DNA from: Heliocidaris erythrogramma
Lineage: Eukaryota > Echinodermata > Echinoidea > Camarodonta > Echinometridae
NCBI GenBank assembly: GCA_025617745.1
Contig: CM046858.1
Span: forward strand, 31,386,534 to 31,450,533
Direction: 5' to 3'
Length of the DNA: 64,000 nucleotides
Shown one piece after another: positions 1 through 11,568 of the stretch. The translations under genes were made by a program, and so were the position numbers. The notes under the pieces were generated by a model. The model did no database searches, was not told the origin of the DNA, and saw nothing but the letters and a program-made list of their open reading frames with translations. Each line of letters begins with the position of its first letter. Within the stretch, counting starts at the first letter, position 1.

Positions 1-2
1 GT

Positions 3-2135
3 ATGACTGAGAGACGGGCTCCAGACACATCATATGTTGAAATCATTAGGCATGATGGGAATCTCCATCTTCCACCTTCCCCTGAAGAAGTAGGCAACTC
101 CCCACATCCTCCAGGTGATCCCCCTGATTGGTACCAAGAACAGCGTCTAGATCCCACCCTTAGACGGGTAATACAAATTAGGGAAACTGGAAATTGCCCC
201 ACCCTTCGACAAAGGAGAAAAGAAAGTCCCGCTGTTCAGAAGCTGTTAAGAGAATGGGAGAAACTGACTCTTATAAATGGCATTCTCTATAGGAAGAGCA
301 TGATATTAGGAGAAGAGATTCAACAATTAGTCCTACCTCCTAGGTACTATAGCTTTGCTTTAGAGATGTTACATAACCAGAACGGTCACTTAGGGGTTGA
401 TAAAACCTTAGATTCAATCAGAAGAAGGTTCTATTGGGTCCACATGACCAGGGATGTGAAGCATTATGTAGGAACATGTGCTAGGTGTTTACGTAGAAAA
501 GGGGTACCCACTCCACAAACGACTGCCCCCTTAGTAAGCATACGAACGACAAGGCCTATGGAATTGGTTTGCATGGACTATTTGACTGTAGAAGATGGGA
601 AGGGTGGTCAGAGCAATATTTTGGTAATAACAGACCATTTTACCAAATACGCGGTAGCAGTCATAACCCCGAATCAGACAGCTCGGACGACAGCTAAGGC
701 ACTCTTTGACAACTTTTTGATACCCTATGGTTTCCCCGAACGTCTCCACTCAGATCAAGGGAGGAATTTTGAATCCAAGACAATCCGAGAACTATGCGAA
801 CTAGCTGGAATCAAAAAGAGTCGAACCACCCCTTACCACCCCCAAGGTAATGGAATTTGTGAAAGAATGAATAGGACATTACTAAGTATGTTGGGCACCC
901 TAGATGAAGATCAGAAGCAAAATTGGAAGGCACACGTCCCATCTCTCATGCATGCGTACAACTGTAGCAAACATGGTTCAACTGGGTTTTCCCCATTTTA
1001 TTTGATGTTTGGTCGCCACCCCAGATTACCAATAGATGTTATTTTGGGTCTTGACTCGGGTAAGGATAATAACAGTGCTAATGATAGCTACATACAGAGG
1101 CTTAGGAATAGGTTGGATAATGCATATCGACTCGCTTCTGCACATAATTCCGAGAAGCAGGAGAGGAATCAGGGTAAGAGTGAATCCCAGGTTAGAGAGA
1201 ATAAGCTGATAATAGGAGATCGAGTCCTAGTTAAGAACCTTGGTTTCAAGGGTAAGCATAAATTAGCAGATAAATGGGGAAGAGACATTTATGTTGTGAT
1301 CAATCAACCTAATCCTGATATCCCTGTTTATGAGGTAAGACCAGAAATGGGTGGTAAGTCAAGTAGAACATTGCACAGGAATTTATTACTGCCTTGTGGA
1401 TTCCTTCCCAAACCAACCCGAAAGATATCCCCGCCGAGAAAGCCCAAGGTAGACAAATGTAAAGATTTCCCCAAATTAGAAGTAGAGGAAAATAGTGAGG
1501 AAGAAGATGGGGATGGGCTAGTCGGTTGGTCAGGATCCTTGGGTTACCCTAAAAGGAGAGTACCTGAAACCCCTTTAAATTCTGTTCCCCGAGATCCCCC
1601 TGCTCAGGATAGGGATGCAGAAAATATGGTAGAGGTAATCCAAGAGGAGGAGAGGGATGATGCTCATGTAAATATAGAAGATGTAAATAGAGAAGAAATA
1701 ATTTCTGAAGTTGATTCAGATATTATAGAAATCGAGTCTAAGGATGATGCCTTAGATAGCCCCAGCTTTCAGGTGGAGCATGAAGCTGCCTCTGAAGAAG
1801 AGGAAGATATTCCCCAAAGGAAGTCAAAAAGATGCTCCCGCCCACCCGACAGGTTGGTCTATTCTCAGCCAATTATGGCGCGATGTAATATTGATAGCAC
1901 CATTTTAACCAATGTTGTCTCAGTATTGTGCATTTTCATGATCACAAAGATATTATTTGTATGTATGTCTTTAACAGAGGTTATGTTTGCTATAGGTATG
2001 ATGGTGTTATATGGTGTTTATGTTAGTAAGTTAGGAAGGCAAGATTTAGTGAGGTTTTTTAGTTGTGTAGCTCGAGGGTTGGCATACGAGCCCCCTAATG
2101 AGACCTCTTTAGGACCGTCTGATAGACGAGGTTAA
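3..2135 (+). CDS. Ty3/gypsy retrotransposon pol fragment: integrase with acidic, hydrophobic C-terminal tail (5' end outside window)
   Basis: The 710-residue frame starts at the window edge, so it is the 3' part of a longer gag-pol frame. The integrase zinc finger has H124, H129, C159 and C162. The catalytic core has D192, D251 and E287, with exactly 35 residues between the last two, as in retroviral-type integrases. A conserved basic/aromatic module follows the core at about residues 400-465 (ending in an RTLHRNLLLPCGF-like motif), typical of animal Ty3/gypsy integrases. An acidic region then leads to a basic SKR-rich patch and to two hydrophobic stretches at about residues 634-657 and 660-682 that could span a membrane. 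No frameshift or stop is visible, so the integrase may be intact. The reverse transcriptase and RNase H expected upstream lie outside the window. The hydrophobic tail could be a short env-like remnant or an unrelated extension. Confidence 0.9.
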   Translation: MTERRAPDTSYVEIIRHDGNLHLPPSPEEVGNSPHPPGDPPDWYQEQRLDPTLRRVIQIRETGNCPTLRQRRKESPAVQKLLREWEKLTLINGILYRKSMILGEEIQQLVLPPRYYSFALEMLHNQNGHLGVDKTLDSIRRRFYWVHMTRDVKHYVGTCARCLRRKGVPTPQTTAPLVSIRTTRPMELVCMDYLTVEDGKGGQSNILVITDHFTKYAVAVITPNQTARTTAKALFDNFLIPYGFPERLHSDQGRNFESKTIRELCELAGIKKSRTTPYHPQGNGICERMNRTLLSMLGTLDEDQKQNWKAHVPSLMHAYNCSKHGSTGFSPFYLMFGRHPRLPIDVILGLDSGKDNNSANDSYIQRLRNRLDNAYRLASAHNSEKQERNQGKSESQVRENKLIIGDRVLVKNLGFKGKHKLADKWGRDIYVVINQPNPDIPVYEVRPEMGGKSSRTLHRNLLLPCGFLPKPTRKISPPRKPKVDKCKDFPKLEVEENSEEEDGDGLVGWSGSLGYPKRRVPETPLNSVPRDPPAQDRDAENMVEVIQEEERDDAHVNIEDVNREEIISEVDSDIIEIESKDDALDSPSFQVEHEAASEEEEDIPQRKSKRCSRPPDRLVYSQPIMARCNIDSTILTNVVSVLCIFMITKILFVCMSLTEVMFAIGMMVLYGVYVSKLGRQDLVRFFSCVARGLAYEPPNETSLGPSDRRG

Positions 2136-3512
2136 TATAATTTTTGTTTCTTTTCAAAAAGAAAAAAATTTGGAGGCAAAATTTCCCCAAATTGGAATTG
2201 AATAGTGTTGAGTTGAATATGTTGTCTTGTTGTTAGGGAAAATGTGTCCCTACAACTTGGCATGTTGTGAAGAAGTTGATGAAGATAATAATAATTGTCG
2301 CGTAGTTGTACAGAGATTTTACCAAATCTCAAATTAACCGGTTATTACGTGAATCGTTAGTTGGATGTCAGGTCAATTGGTATAACCCCTGCCAAAGGAG
2401 CAGATGGGGGAATCCAAGTTGGCGGAGTGACGAGTTGGGTCACGTGTAGGTGAAACTATGAGATAATTCCTACTCAGTGCCAGTAGCTAATACAAATATT
2501 ATTGGGTCCGTGTGTTGCTTAAGAAATTAAGACAAAATACCCCGGAACCCTGGAAGTAGAGTATATAATATGATGTTATTTGAAAGATGAAGCAAGAAAT
2601 TTCCCTTGTTTATTCAAGGATAATAAGAGGAATGGAACAGGTGGAGTATAAGTATAATCATAATAAGTATAATTATAATGATAATAAAAGAAGAGATAAG
2701 AGCCGAAAGTGAAGAAAGAAAAAAAGGAGAGATAATTAGCCAACGCAAATAATGATAATAACTGTATTTGTGGCAACAAATGGAAGGGAAAAGACGGCTA
2801 GACGGATTAGTTGATTGCGGCTACTCCAGAACTGAAACTGCGATGAGTACATATAATTAAGTACCTCCATTCAGAAAGAATCGAGAGGAATAACCTACTC
2901 ATACGAACCTCAGTGATGATGAGCCAGAAAAGAGAAGAAAAGAGACGAGTGAGTCAGAAAACCCTTCTATTATCACCATTCCCATGGGTTGGTTGAAAGA
3001 AAGAAAAAAAAAAAGGATTTATATTTAAATGCTGAAAATAAGAATATCACGGGTCGTGCTAGCATTCCTCCTTTCCATTCCTCTTCTATTTGTTTCTTCT
3101 GTTGTTTTTTTTGTGTGCATGTACTGAAGATTTGCAGGAAGATTAGGGAAGTTTTCCCAAAGTTCCCTATGCACATGGAATTGTAGGAAATTCTATTTAT
3201 GTAATATATTATTTGGGCGACGTGCTGATAACGTGTCTGTGTATTTGTTATGTAATCAATATGATTACTTGTGCCGTATATTATAGCTTGTATTATAGCC
3301 TTTGTTTATTCCAATATTATAACCTGTTGTTTGTTATTGTCAGTAGCTTTGCATGTGTGGCTACGAGGAGTTAAATATTGATGGTGCACTGGATTATGAT
3401 ATACCCAATATAATGTAATGTCACTATGGTTGATAAAGAATTGTTATGTAATAATGTATTTAGTTGAAGTTATCGAAATGATGAGGACATCATTTAAGTG
3501 CCAGGGAGATGG
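2136..3512 (+). other. 3' non-coding interior of the gypsy element
   Basis: AT-rich sequence between the integrase stop and the candidate LTR. It has no long frame and no recognisable domain. A run ending in CCAGGGAGATGG just before 3513 resembles a polypurine tract. Whether all of this belongs to the element cannot be shown without the 5' LTR. Confidence 0.4.
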
Positions 3513-3632
3513 TGTAGAATCCTGAAAATTTTGAGAGTCAATAGCTTAATTCACAAATTGGGTTAGGGAATTAAAGTGTGAAGGAGATAATAAGAAGGTG
3601 AACTGAAGGTGATTTAAAGAATATAAAAGAAG

Positions 3633-3722
3633 AATACAAGGTGAACATCCGGGCAAATTTCCATAACAAACCCAATTAATACAAGGTGAATACCCGGGCA
3701 AATTTCCATAACAAACCCAATT
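3633..3722 (+). repeat. 45-bp tandem duplication in the LTR U3 region
   Basis: Two adjacent 45-bp units (3633-3677 and 3678-3722) differ at only a few bases and share the core GGGCAAATTTCCATAACAAA. Duplicated blocks in U3 upstream of a TATA box often act as enhancers in LTR elements; that role is inference here. Confidence 0.8.
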
Positions 3723-3986
3723 TTAGTCAGAGAGAAACATAATTTGGGAACTGGGACAAGAGTAAACACCGGATCTCCGAATAGTAAAATGTTATGAAAT
3801 TTGAATGGGAGTATATTACTATTAAAATAATAAGAAATTACCAAAGGGGTTACCACTAGCTAGGGCAGTGGAAGGTGTGCAAAATTTTAATCGATCGGAG
3901 GAATGAAGACAATTGATTGGTTAAAAGGTATTGAAATGGGCAGAAGGGGTGTGGCAGTTGTGAAATTTCGCCAAATGGAAAAGTGG

Positions 3987-3994
3987 TATAAAAA
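3987..3994 (+). promoter_or_regulatory. Probable LTR TATA box
   Basis: TATAAAAA lies about 475 bp into the candidate LTR, upstream of a purine-rich putative R region starting near 4015. It would drive transcription of a downstream element copy or read-through into flanking DNA. Confidence 0.5.
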
Positions 3995-4664
3995 GAGGCT
4001 CTGAGTTATACAGCAAGCAGCGAGATACAGCAAAAAGAAAAGCGAGAGACAGAGAGACAGCGAGAGGCGAGAGCCGAGTCCGGAAAAGCAATAAGGAGGG
4101 CCTCCTCGGCAGAGTAGCCTACACCTTTGAAGGTTTTGGAGATTTTCTACCAGGGAGTAGAAAATTGTCTTCTGACAAGAATGTCTTTTAGACTAAAGCA
4201 AACGAGAACTTTGAAAAATCTTCTGTTCCTGAATTAATTTACCCGGACGTCGTCAAGTAGGCCTATTCCAGCAATTATGACCGACAATCCTTCATCAGAA
4301 CTCGAATAATTATTTTCTACTGTTCGTATTCGTGGCTGAACTATGCATTAATACCAGATAGTTGTTTCCTTCAAAGTTACATCGATTACTGCTGAATCAA
4401 CACTCGAAGCTGACATTTACATGTAGACGATCACCACCACCCGGCGGCCAGTCCAGCGACGACCACTCCCCTGCGATTCGGACTGTGAATCACCCCAACC
4501 CCGAGGAGACGTAGTTGATCCCCCCTTAATTTAAATTTTAATATAAAGTTCGTTCTGAGATCTCACGCGCGAAGTTGCACAGTACTGTGAGTATAAATGA
4601 TTTTATGTTCTTTTGTTTCTTCTGACTGTAACCGGAAGAACTTAATAATAATAATGACGAAAGA

Positions 4665-4670
4665 AATAAA
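4665..4670 (+). terminator. Probable LTR polyadenylation signal
   Basis: AATAAA lies about 680 bp after the TATA box and 204 bp before the inferred LTR end, a plausible R/U5 position. Confidence 0.45.
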
Positions 4671-4874
4671 GACACCAAGGGTACAGAGTTAAAAATTTAT
4701 ATAACTAGTAAAGCATTTATTTGTGATGTAAGTTACACTTTACTCCTTAAGTGAGATACGGGAGGAGAGTGAGAATTGCGAATGGTCTGTGTGGGTACGA
4801 TAACATACCCGAAGAAAAACACAGTTATCGTCTGCCCATCCCAGGCGTCGCCTTTGAACACTTGGGGTGTTGCA

Positions 4875-7496
4875 GCATATCTAAATGGTTGTCGGGAAAT
4901 TAAATAAAACCCTTTTTATTACAAAGAGAAATACTCTGTATTTTTTCGGACGAAGCCACGCAATCTTTCTTCCTGAGGTAGCGTTATTTTTTAGTCCAAG
5001 TACCCTCAAATGTACGAGTATTCACGCATTCACGCACGACTGACTTTGAGGGTACCGGACGCGTCCGATTTTCGTCTAAGCGCGGGCAGGTCTCGTCCAT
5101 TCTTTGTTTCGGGCGTGACGTTGCCCGCGGGCGGAACTGTATGTTTTTGAAAATCAACCTTAGTTGGACTCTGTCTCTGGAGTTGGAGATGCTGATTTAA
5201 TAATGGCCTCTAATGGCCCTCCATAGTGCTATTTTCTCAGTTTTAAGGGGACGTTGCCCCCTTGAGACTCCCATCAGGGCGCTGCCCCTGAACACCCCCC
5301 CCCCCCCCCCCCCCCCCCGGACCCCCGGCCATATTTGTCCCTCTTTTTCGATTTCAAATGTTGGCAAGTAATGAAGTAGGCCTATGAATATGATCCAAGT
5401 AATGCGTGACTGTGAGCACACATCAAACTCAAAGGGAAAAATGTGACAAGACATTTCAGCATAAGAAATGAGCATTTCTGCAATGGAAGTATGTCGCGCG
5501 AGGTTTTAAGTTTTGTTTGAAGGTATTCCTTTTTTTGCTGTAAATTCCTTTTTTTGGCCATCATGATTCCTTTTTTTGGTTGCACAAGGTTGGCAGCTCT
5601 GATCATTGTACTTATTTATGTGAGGCCAATATACAAACAATATTTATTAATTGTACCTGTCTGTGATTATGAATTACCGGTAGTTATTTTGCTGAGTAAT
5701 AATAATTTGTGTGCACGCCTGCACCTCTGAAGCTAAAGGTGGTGCTACTCATTTAGAGGTATGCGAAACAATACTCCAAGAAACTTCATCTACATGTACC
5801 TGTAAGTTTACAAATCATACACATGTATGTTGTGAAAAACTGGCAAAAATAAAAGATAATGATTCAAAGTGGATGTTTTCTCTTCTGGCCATTTCCCAAG
5901 TCCCTTTAAAGTGCATGTGCTACCATTGAGCTTCCTGAATGACTAATATGGAAAGCACATGTGTGTTTAGGGGAGTTTCCAAGTGAAAGGCTTGATTACA
6001 ATAATGTACATGTAGTATGCCCATGGGTACAGTATGTAGTAAAAACTTCACTGATTTTCCATATTTTCTTCAGTCCTCAAGATCAAACAAATTTGATTTA
6101 GTAGGGGCAGAATTTTATCCCAACTCTGTATAATTGTATGTCCAAAATGTGATATAATTTTGAAAATTTGTGATAATGGTTGTTGCCTCGATAAAACCTC
6201 AGAGGTTCTTTTGCAGATATTGCATTTGTTTTTCATGTATTTACATATATTTTTAATGGAACTTGAATTTGAAATAAATCTGAACGGAACTGAACTAATT
6301 ATCAGAATTAGTTAGTTGGTGATGTAAATGTACTGCGCATGTGCCATGATATTATGAAGCTCTTGAATTTCTGGAGACCTTTATATGGCCTAAAACTGAC
6401 TAAGAAGTACCAGTAGACCTACATATACAATGTACATGTATAATGTTGATTCGTCTATAAATTGTTCTTTTGTTATTCTTGATATTGTAAAAAGTAGGCC
6501 TAATTGAGTAAATGTGCAAAAAATCTCATCAAAATTTGGAGCATGAACAATTTCACAAGAAAGGCTGTATTTGAGATAGCCTTTTTGCATCAGTATTTAT
6601 TGATACTGTATCGAAATATGTAGCAAAGACTAGAAATGTTTGTGGCATTTCTTTGGAAATAGTGCAGTTACAAATGCTTAAAGTAGAACGTTAATGATTT
6701 TAAATATTGGCTTAATACTTATTATTGCATAGATGGCATAAATTAAACAAGGTTATCCAAATTCAACGCTTTGAAACATTTGAATTAATGATTATTATCA
6801 ATTATAAAACGGTAAAATACAGCCCCCGATATAGCAGCTGAAGAGCTCCTCGAACGCTGCTGAGATGTGTGACGACACACCCTGGACCAGTCCTGTCTAA
6901 GCAGACGATGTCCCATAACATCTTACACATTTTTCAGAGCCTATTTTGTCATCTCCTCTTCACTTATTTCTCTTCCTTCACTTAGCGTCAGTCTTAATGT
7001 TAGTCTGTTGCCTCACTCTTAACTTCGTGTATGGTATTATTTTGATGAAAAATGCAGCGTTAAAAAAATAAAGGAATCAGTCACTTGTAAACAAAATAAG
7101 ACGCCATTGTATTTTCAGCTGCTTGCACCAGGGCATGTTCGGCGTTTCAAGAGGGAACGAATACCATCCTGCTATTATTCGGAGGGCTTTTCAATTTGAA
7201 AGTGGGGTTTATTTCATTGATCATTGACCCTTCTCATGTGTATTTACTATCAAACGGTTTTAGTTATCAGAATCAGTTCACTTTCCCTTTTAGAATGGTG
7301 TGAAATAAGGTCATGTTTAAATTTAACCAAACTCTTTATAATTTGATAAATAATTGCATTGCAGTTACGTTTATTCATTATAGGACGTCGTCTGCTTAAG
7401 CACGATTGGTCCCTAGTGATACATTAATTGCCATATTTGTGATTTTCTTTGGATAGCTACTTTTTAAAAAATTTTCCCTGTCCTCACTGTTTCCAG
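4875..7496. other. DHDDS intron sequence with C-run and repeat scraps
   Basis: No coding exon was found, although the missing 5' DHDDS exon with its MDGNRR-type catalytic motif was looked for here. A run of 24 C at 5295-5318 ends a GC-rich fragment (about 5240-5330) that resembles the piece at 23367-23425, so both are likely remnants of one repeat family. The rest is AT-rich unique-looking sequence. Confidence 0.5.
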
Positions 7497-7639
7497 ACTC
7501 TACAATGGTGTTTAGATCTGGGTATAACAGAAGTCACTGTCTATGCATTTAGTATTGAGAACTTCAAGAGATCACAACAAGAAGTGGATGGACTTATGGA
7601 ACTGGCAAAGAAGAAATTCCTCAGGCTATTAGAAGAAAA
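7497..7639 (+). CDS. DHDDS: DHDDS exon a: dehydrodolichyl diphosphate synthase, N-terminal part of the cis-prenyltransferase fold
   Basis: DHDDS is the catalytic subunit of the ER cis-prenyltransferase. It adds isopentenyl diphosphates to farnesyl diphosphate to build the dolichol precursor used in protein glycosylation. This exon encodes about 48 residues including [18 protein letters not shown], a signature stretch of the family, and then the [12 protein letters not shown] helix. It matches remembered human DHDDS from about residue 61 with no gap. The acceptor is a pyrimidine tract ending TTTCCAG, and the donor is AA|GTAAGT, leaving two bases of a split Lys codon. An ATG at 7449 in the same frame is intronic. 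The upstream exon(s) with the catalytic Asp (MDGNRR motif in the family) were not found, so the protein is incomplete here. Confidence 0.95.
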
Positions 7640-8081
7640 GTAAGTTTGAATTTGAATTGACCTTAAAGGGCTGGTCACATTTGTCCTATAACAATAACGA
7701 TAATGTATGTGCATATAAAATGTATGTATAACGATGATGATAAAAGTGGTCACACATGACCAACAAAATTCTGTCAATCAAGATTCACCTCGAAGGAGCA
7801 CAAACCATTGGCTCTCAGAAGATATCGGTGAGCTCTGTCCTGGAAAAAATTCCACCGAGACAATAAACTTGGAGAGGGAGGCTCATTACCAAATATCTGA
7901 GAAATCTGACCTATCACCATGAATTCCTATTCATTTTTCTCATAAACAACGCTTGAGCGATTTGGCAACGATTTATTATCTTTATCGTCATTATTGGTTG
8001 TGCCTGTACACTAATACATACATTTGTACGTGAAACTAGCAACTTAGACATCCTTGCACAAAATAGAGATCCAAATACAAA
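7640..8081. other. DHDDS intron, no recognisable feature
   Basis: Intronic sequence directly after the exon a donor. The piece TTAAAGGGCTGGTCACATTTG near 7662 resembles the ends of the TTAA-flanked elements described below, but no partner end was found. Confidence 0.4.
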
Positions 8082-8473
8082 TTTAAAGATAAAGTAGAGT
8101 TCTGGTCGTACAATTACATTGTGAAAGAAACTCAAAGGAATTGGAAAAGGTTGACCTTGTCTACATTAGAATTGTTTTATACTGTGTTTGGAATCATCAA
8201 AATAGATAAGAAATTGGCCCGATCTCACTGAAAAGGACATACATGTATACTGCACACAGAAATGCGTATTATATGGGACTGCACACACAAGTGGCATGAA
8301 TGTTCCACCCAAAAATTTCAGCTATTTCTAGTCCTATTTCGAATATAAGAGCATTTGAAGAGCAATCCTTTTCGGGGGATATTTCTATGTTCTTCCAAAC
8401 TGACATGAAAAGGATGAGAAAGCTCACAAATTATATTTTCACCTTTCCCAGAATTCAAGATTCCCTTTAAAAT
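8082..8473. repeat. Interspersed repeat, copy 1 (inverted partner at 52253-52803)
   Basis: The sequence from TTTAAAGATAAAGTAGAGTTCTGG to AATTCAAGATTCCCTTTAA recurs on the opposite strand at 52253-52803. Copy 1 lacks the SINE-like insertion found in copy 2. It therefore shows the unoccupied target. Confidence 0.75.
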
Positions 8474-9317
8474 GCTTTCAAAGATTGAGAGAGAGAGACA
8501 GACAGACAGACATACATGTACAGAGAGATGGATAGAGAGGAAAAAAAAACAGTGGCACAGTTTAGATCAAAGGTCAACAAACTTTTATTTCTGAACAATG
8601 GCTCTAACACACATTTTCATGAGCAGTCCTGTCTGAATTATTAAAAATATTGGTACTACATGTAGAAGTTGAAAATTCTGTGTAGATCAATGTCCAATTT
8701 TGCAAATAGGAATTTCTTGAGGATTGCATATACATCCATGTTGTTCCAGTTGCAAATCATTCACTAATCACAATGTGAATGAACATCACACATCTATTCA
8801 AATTTTATGCATACTTTTAAAACAAAGTTCGTTCTTGACAACCTGAAAGCTTTTCAGAGGCTTGTCAGATTTAGCAACAAAATATATGCAAACTGGATTC
8901 CAAGTAGGCCTGTGTCGAAACGGTTACCCGCCCGTCACGCTGAAACCCGGTTTTCATTTTCTGATTTCGGGTACTTCCATACTAATTTATTGCAATTTAG
9001 AACTTCAAACATGCAATTCACAAACTGAATTTCAATGTAATCCAATTATATTTGCTGCAGTAACAAATGGAAATCATTTCAGACAATAATAAGAGCTACG
9101 AGGTACCGTGCACGTTCAGAAACAAAGTCAAATGTGAGTCACCGGTGCTCATTGCGCTCGAATATAGCTTTAGACTGTAATACACGCAGACGAGGGTCGA
9201 ATATAACTAACGTGATCGGATCAAAGTAAGCTTTAAAACAACTAAAAATACCAAGTAAACAACAAAAATACAAAATTACTGTAAAACAATACTTTGCCTT
9301 AGCAAATGATAGTAAGT
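8474..9317. other. DHDDS intron with short GACA-type simple repeat
   Basis: A GAGA/GACA microsatellite occupies about 8484-8545. The remainder contains no gene or repeat that I could pair. Confidence 0.5.
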
Positions 9318-9623
9318 GTATCCATAATATCTCAAAGAAATAATGATATTTAGGGATTATGAGTGCACTTCATATCGAGATTAGCCAGCCATATTCAACA
9401 TTGTTCTGAGCGCTAGATCGCAGATGGCAGCAGAGAGGAAAAAAAGGCACTAAATCAGGTGATCAGCCAGCCATCATGTGATGTAAGGCCCACAATTTCT
9501 TCCTCTCTGCTGCCATCTGCGGTCTTGCTACGCAGAACAATGTCAAATATGGCTGCCTAATCTCGATATGAAGTACACTTGTAATCCTCAAATATCATTA
9601 TTTCTTTGAGATATTATGGATAC
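9318..9623. mobile_element. Fold-back element with about 123-bp inverted arms
   Basis: The left arm (9318-9440) begins GTATCCATAATATCTCAAAG and the right arm (9500-9623) ends with its reverse complement. The arms match over almost their whole length with scattered mismatches and small gaps, around a 59-bp loop. There is no coding capacity. The structure fits a non-autonomous fold-back MITE, and a transcript would form a very long hairpin. Confidence 0.85.
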
Positions 9624-10576
9624 CCACAACCCTAACCCTATATATTGTTTTCATTTTGGGAGGCTGTCGCAACAGGAAGTTCACCATATATATATGCTTC
9701 CATGATATAAGTAAAAAAACTAAAAAACAGTCCCCCCCCCCCCCCAACAAAAAAAAAAAAACTGTTGAAAGTTCAATTTATGCTTACATAAATCGGACTC
9801 CCTGGAGCCGAATTTTCACAAATAAAAGGCAGAAAAATTTACGGGCACCTGAATCGATCCAAATTGATCGCGATGACCGCTCCCAGGGGATGTCTCATTG
9901 AGAGTTTAGAAATGAATTTATAAAATATAGACAGCACCAAAAGGTGGGGACAAAAGAGCCACGGGAGGCGCCTGTTCGAACAAAAAAAAGGCCCCAAATC
10001 CTTTAATAGCGTAATATAGATAGATAGATGTCACAGATCTATCATCAAAGAAATCATGGATTAGCGCACATTGCATGTGCAGCTCTACACAGAGCTCCTA
10101 TATGCTGTGCTGTTTTATTGGTTTAGATACACAATTATTTTTTGTGCTTATTGTCATCTCATTAAGCTAGTTATCTAGATGTTACTAGACCTTTATCAGA
10201 GCATTTGTGATTTACTACAATAAATGAATGTATCTGCCTATTATTGCTAGTTTGGTCCAAACTACGCTACCATCGAGAAAGTCAAGCCCCACCCCCGTTA
10301 TGACACCTTCCCATAGTCACATGTGCGAGCGCACGCCCGCCATCTTCCACTTTTCATTCTCACTGCCGAGGAGTGAACAGTCAGATAAGTCTCTGCACCC
10401 CAAATTGAGATTTATCTGTGTTTTTTGCGCTTTCTGATTTTAAAAAATTAATTCCGTCCGCATTTTTAATGCTTATTAATTTTGTGGTACGGACTTTATA
10501 GTCAGTTTGTGTTAAGACAGGAAATTAGTTGAATTTCTGTCTTGCTTTCTTCCCCTTTCGTTCCTCCCGGTGACAT
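9624..10576. other. DHDDS intron, no recognisable feature
   Basis: Includes short C and A runs near 9731-9760. No frame here looks conserved and no partner repeat was found. Confidence 0.4.
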
Positions 10577-11335
10577 TTTGAAACGTCCCCCCGAATCCCA
10601 TATATGCCATGACATAAGGATTTTCATCATTTACGACCACTTTCGGTGGTGAAAATTAGCCGTTAACCCTTTTGGTACCAAAATTTCTTTGGTAACCCCT
10701 GATAATATTGGTAAATGTCTATTAATACAGAAAATTTCATGGTATTCCTAGATGGGACGAACGGTCATCTGTGACCTTTAACTTGGAACATTTTTCATTT
10801 TTTCCAAATTTGAGGGCGCCCTTCACAAAAACGGCGAGCCAAATTCCGCTGATTTTTTTGTAGGATTATTGCACAAGTCAAAGTCTTTAACTAGTACAAA
10901 ATTCTAGTTCCTGATCTCATACAATATTAGAGATGCAGCCAAACGGCTCTAGACATGCAGCCAAAATTTCAAAAATGAAATTCGACACCATGTTCGGTGA
11001 CCTCGTATGCAGAAACGAAAGGTCAGTTTTGCGTCACAATTGATTTTTCTTTTAAAGAGCATAAAGTTCTTCCAATTTACAGATAATGAGCTGTACTGGA
11101 TAAATTTTCTGGCTTCAATGGTCAATTAAAAAACCATAATTTTCGTAAAACTCATTTCTTGGAACACGCATTGGTTGCTGCATGTATGCGAGGCTGTATC
11201 TTAGCAACCACTTGACCTCGGGGCAAAATATTTTGGGGTTTTCCGTCAGACACTCTGAGGGACATTTGGTGTGAGTTTAAAGAAAATCGAAGGTAGTCGG
11301 ATGACAAGCATTGGTTGATTTGAAGTGGATTGACC
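10577..11335 (+). repeat. Interspersed repeat family X, copy A (uninterrupted)
   Basis: About 750 bp running from GAAACGTCCCCCCGAATCCC to GACAAGCATTGGTTGATTTG. Two other copies lie at 14300-15660 (reverse orientation) and 16330-17255 (same orientation). Copy A has neither of the insertions that interrupt B and C, so it serves as the empty-site reference. No coding potential or terminal repeats were recognised. Confidence 0.8.
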
Positions 11336-11568
11336 CATCTATACCATGCTTGGACATCAATATATTTATTTACAGATAAGGGGTGAGGGAGTGTAAGCAT
11401 GCCAGATTACTTAAAGATTTTGAAGATAAATTATCAGCAGTGTATTAAAGAAATAATCTTTTCTTTAAGTGAGCTCTTTAAGACTTGCTCCAGTTACAGC
11501 AAGATTCCTTCACAGTGATAATCCCCACGAATGTTCAATAAACAGTTCACAGAAGCCATTTAATAGTA

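Larger units (their letters stand above)
3513..4874 (+). mobile_element. Candidate 3' LTR of the left-edge gypsy element
   Basis: The segment begins TGTAGAATCC after a purine-rich tract and ends GGTGTTGCA, giving TG...CA ends. It contains, in order, a tandem duplication, a TATA box (3987), a GA-rich stretch suitable as R region, and AATAAA (4665). That is the expected U3-R-U5 layout. The partner LTR and the other target-site copy are outside the window, so both boundaries are inferred. Confidence 0.45.

Noticed and set aside
8..4874. Assigning the left-edge gypsy element to the same family as the Gmr1-like element
   Set aside because: Here integrase is the last pol domain and is followed by a tail, with no RT after it. 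That is the ordinary Ty3/gypsy order, so it is a different lineage.
7449..7496. ATG-initiated N-terminal extension of DHDDS exon a
   Set aside because: The sequence is an intron pyrimidine tract ending in a clear acceptor. Homology begins exactly at 7497.
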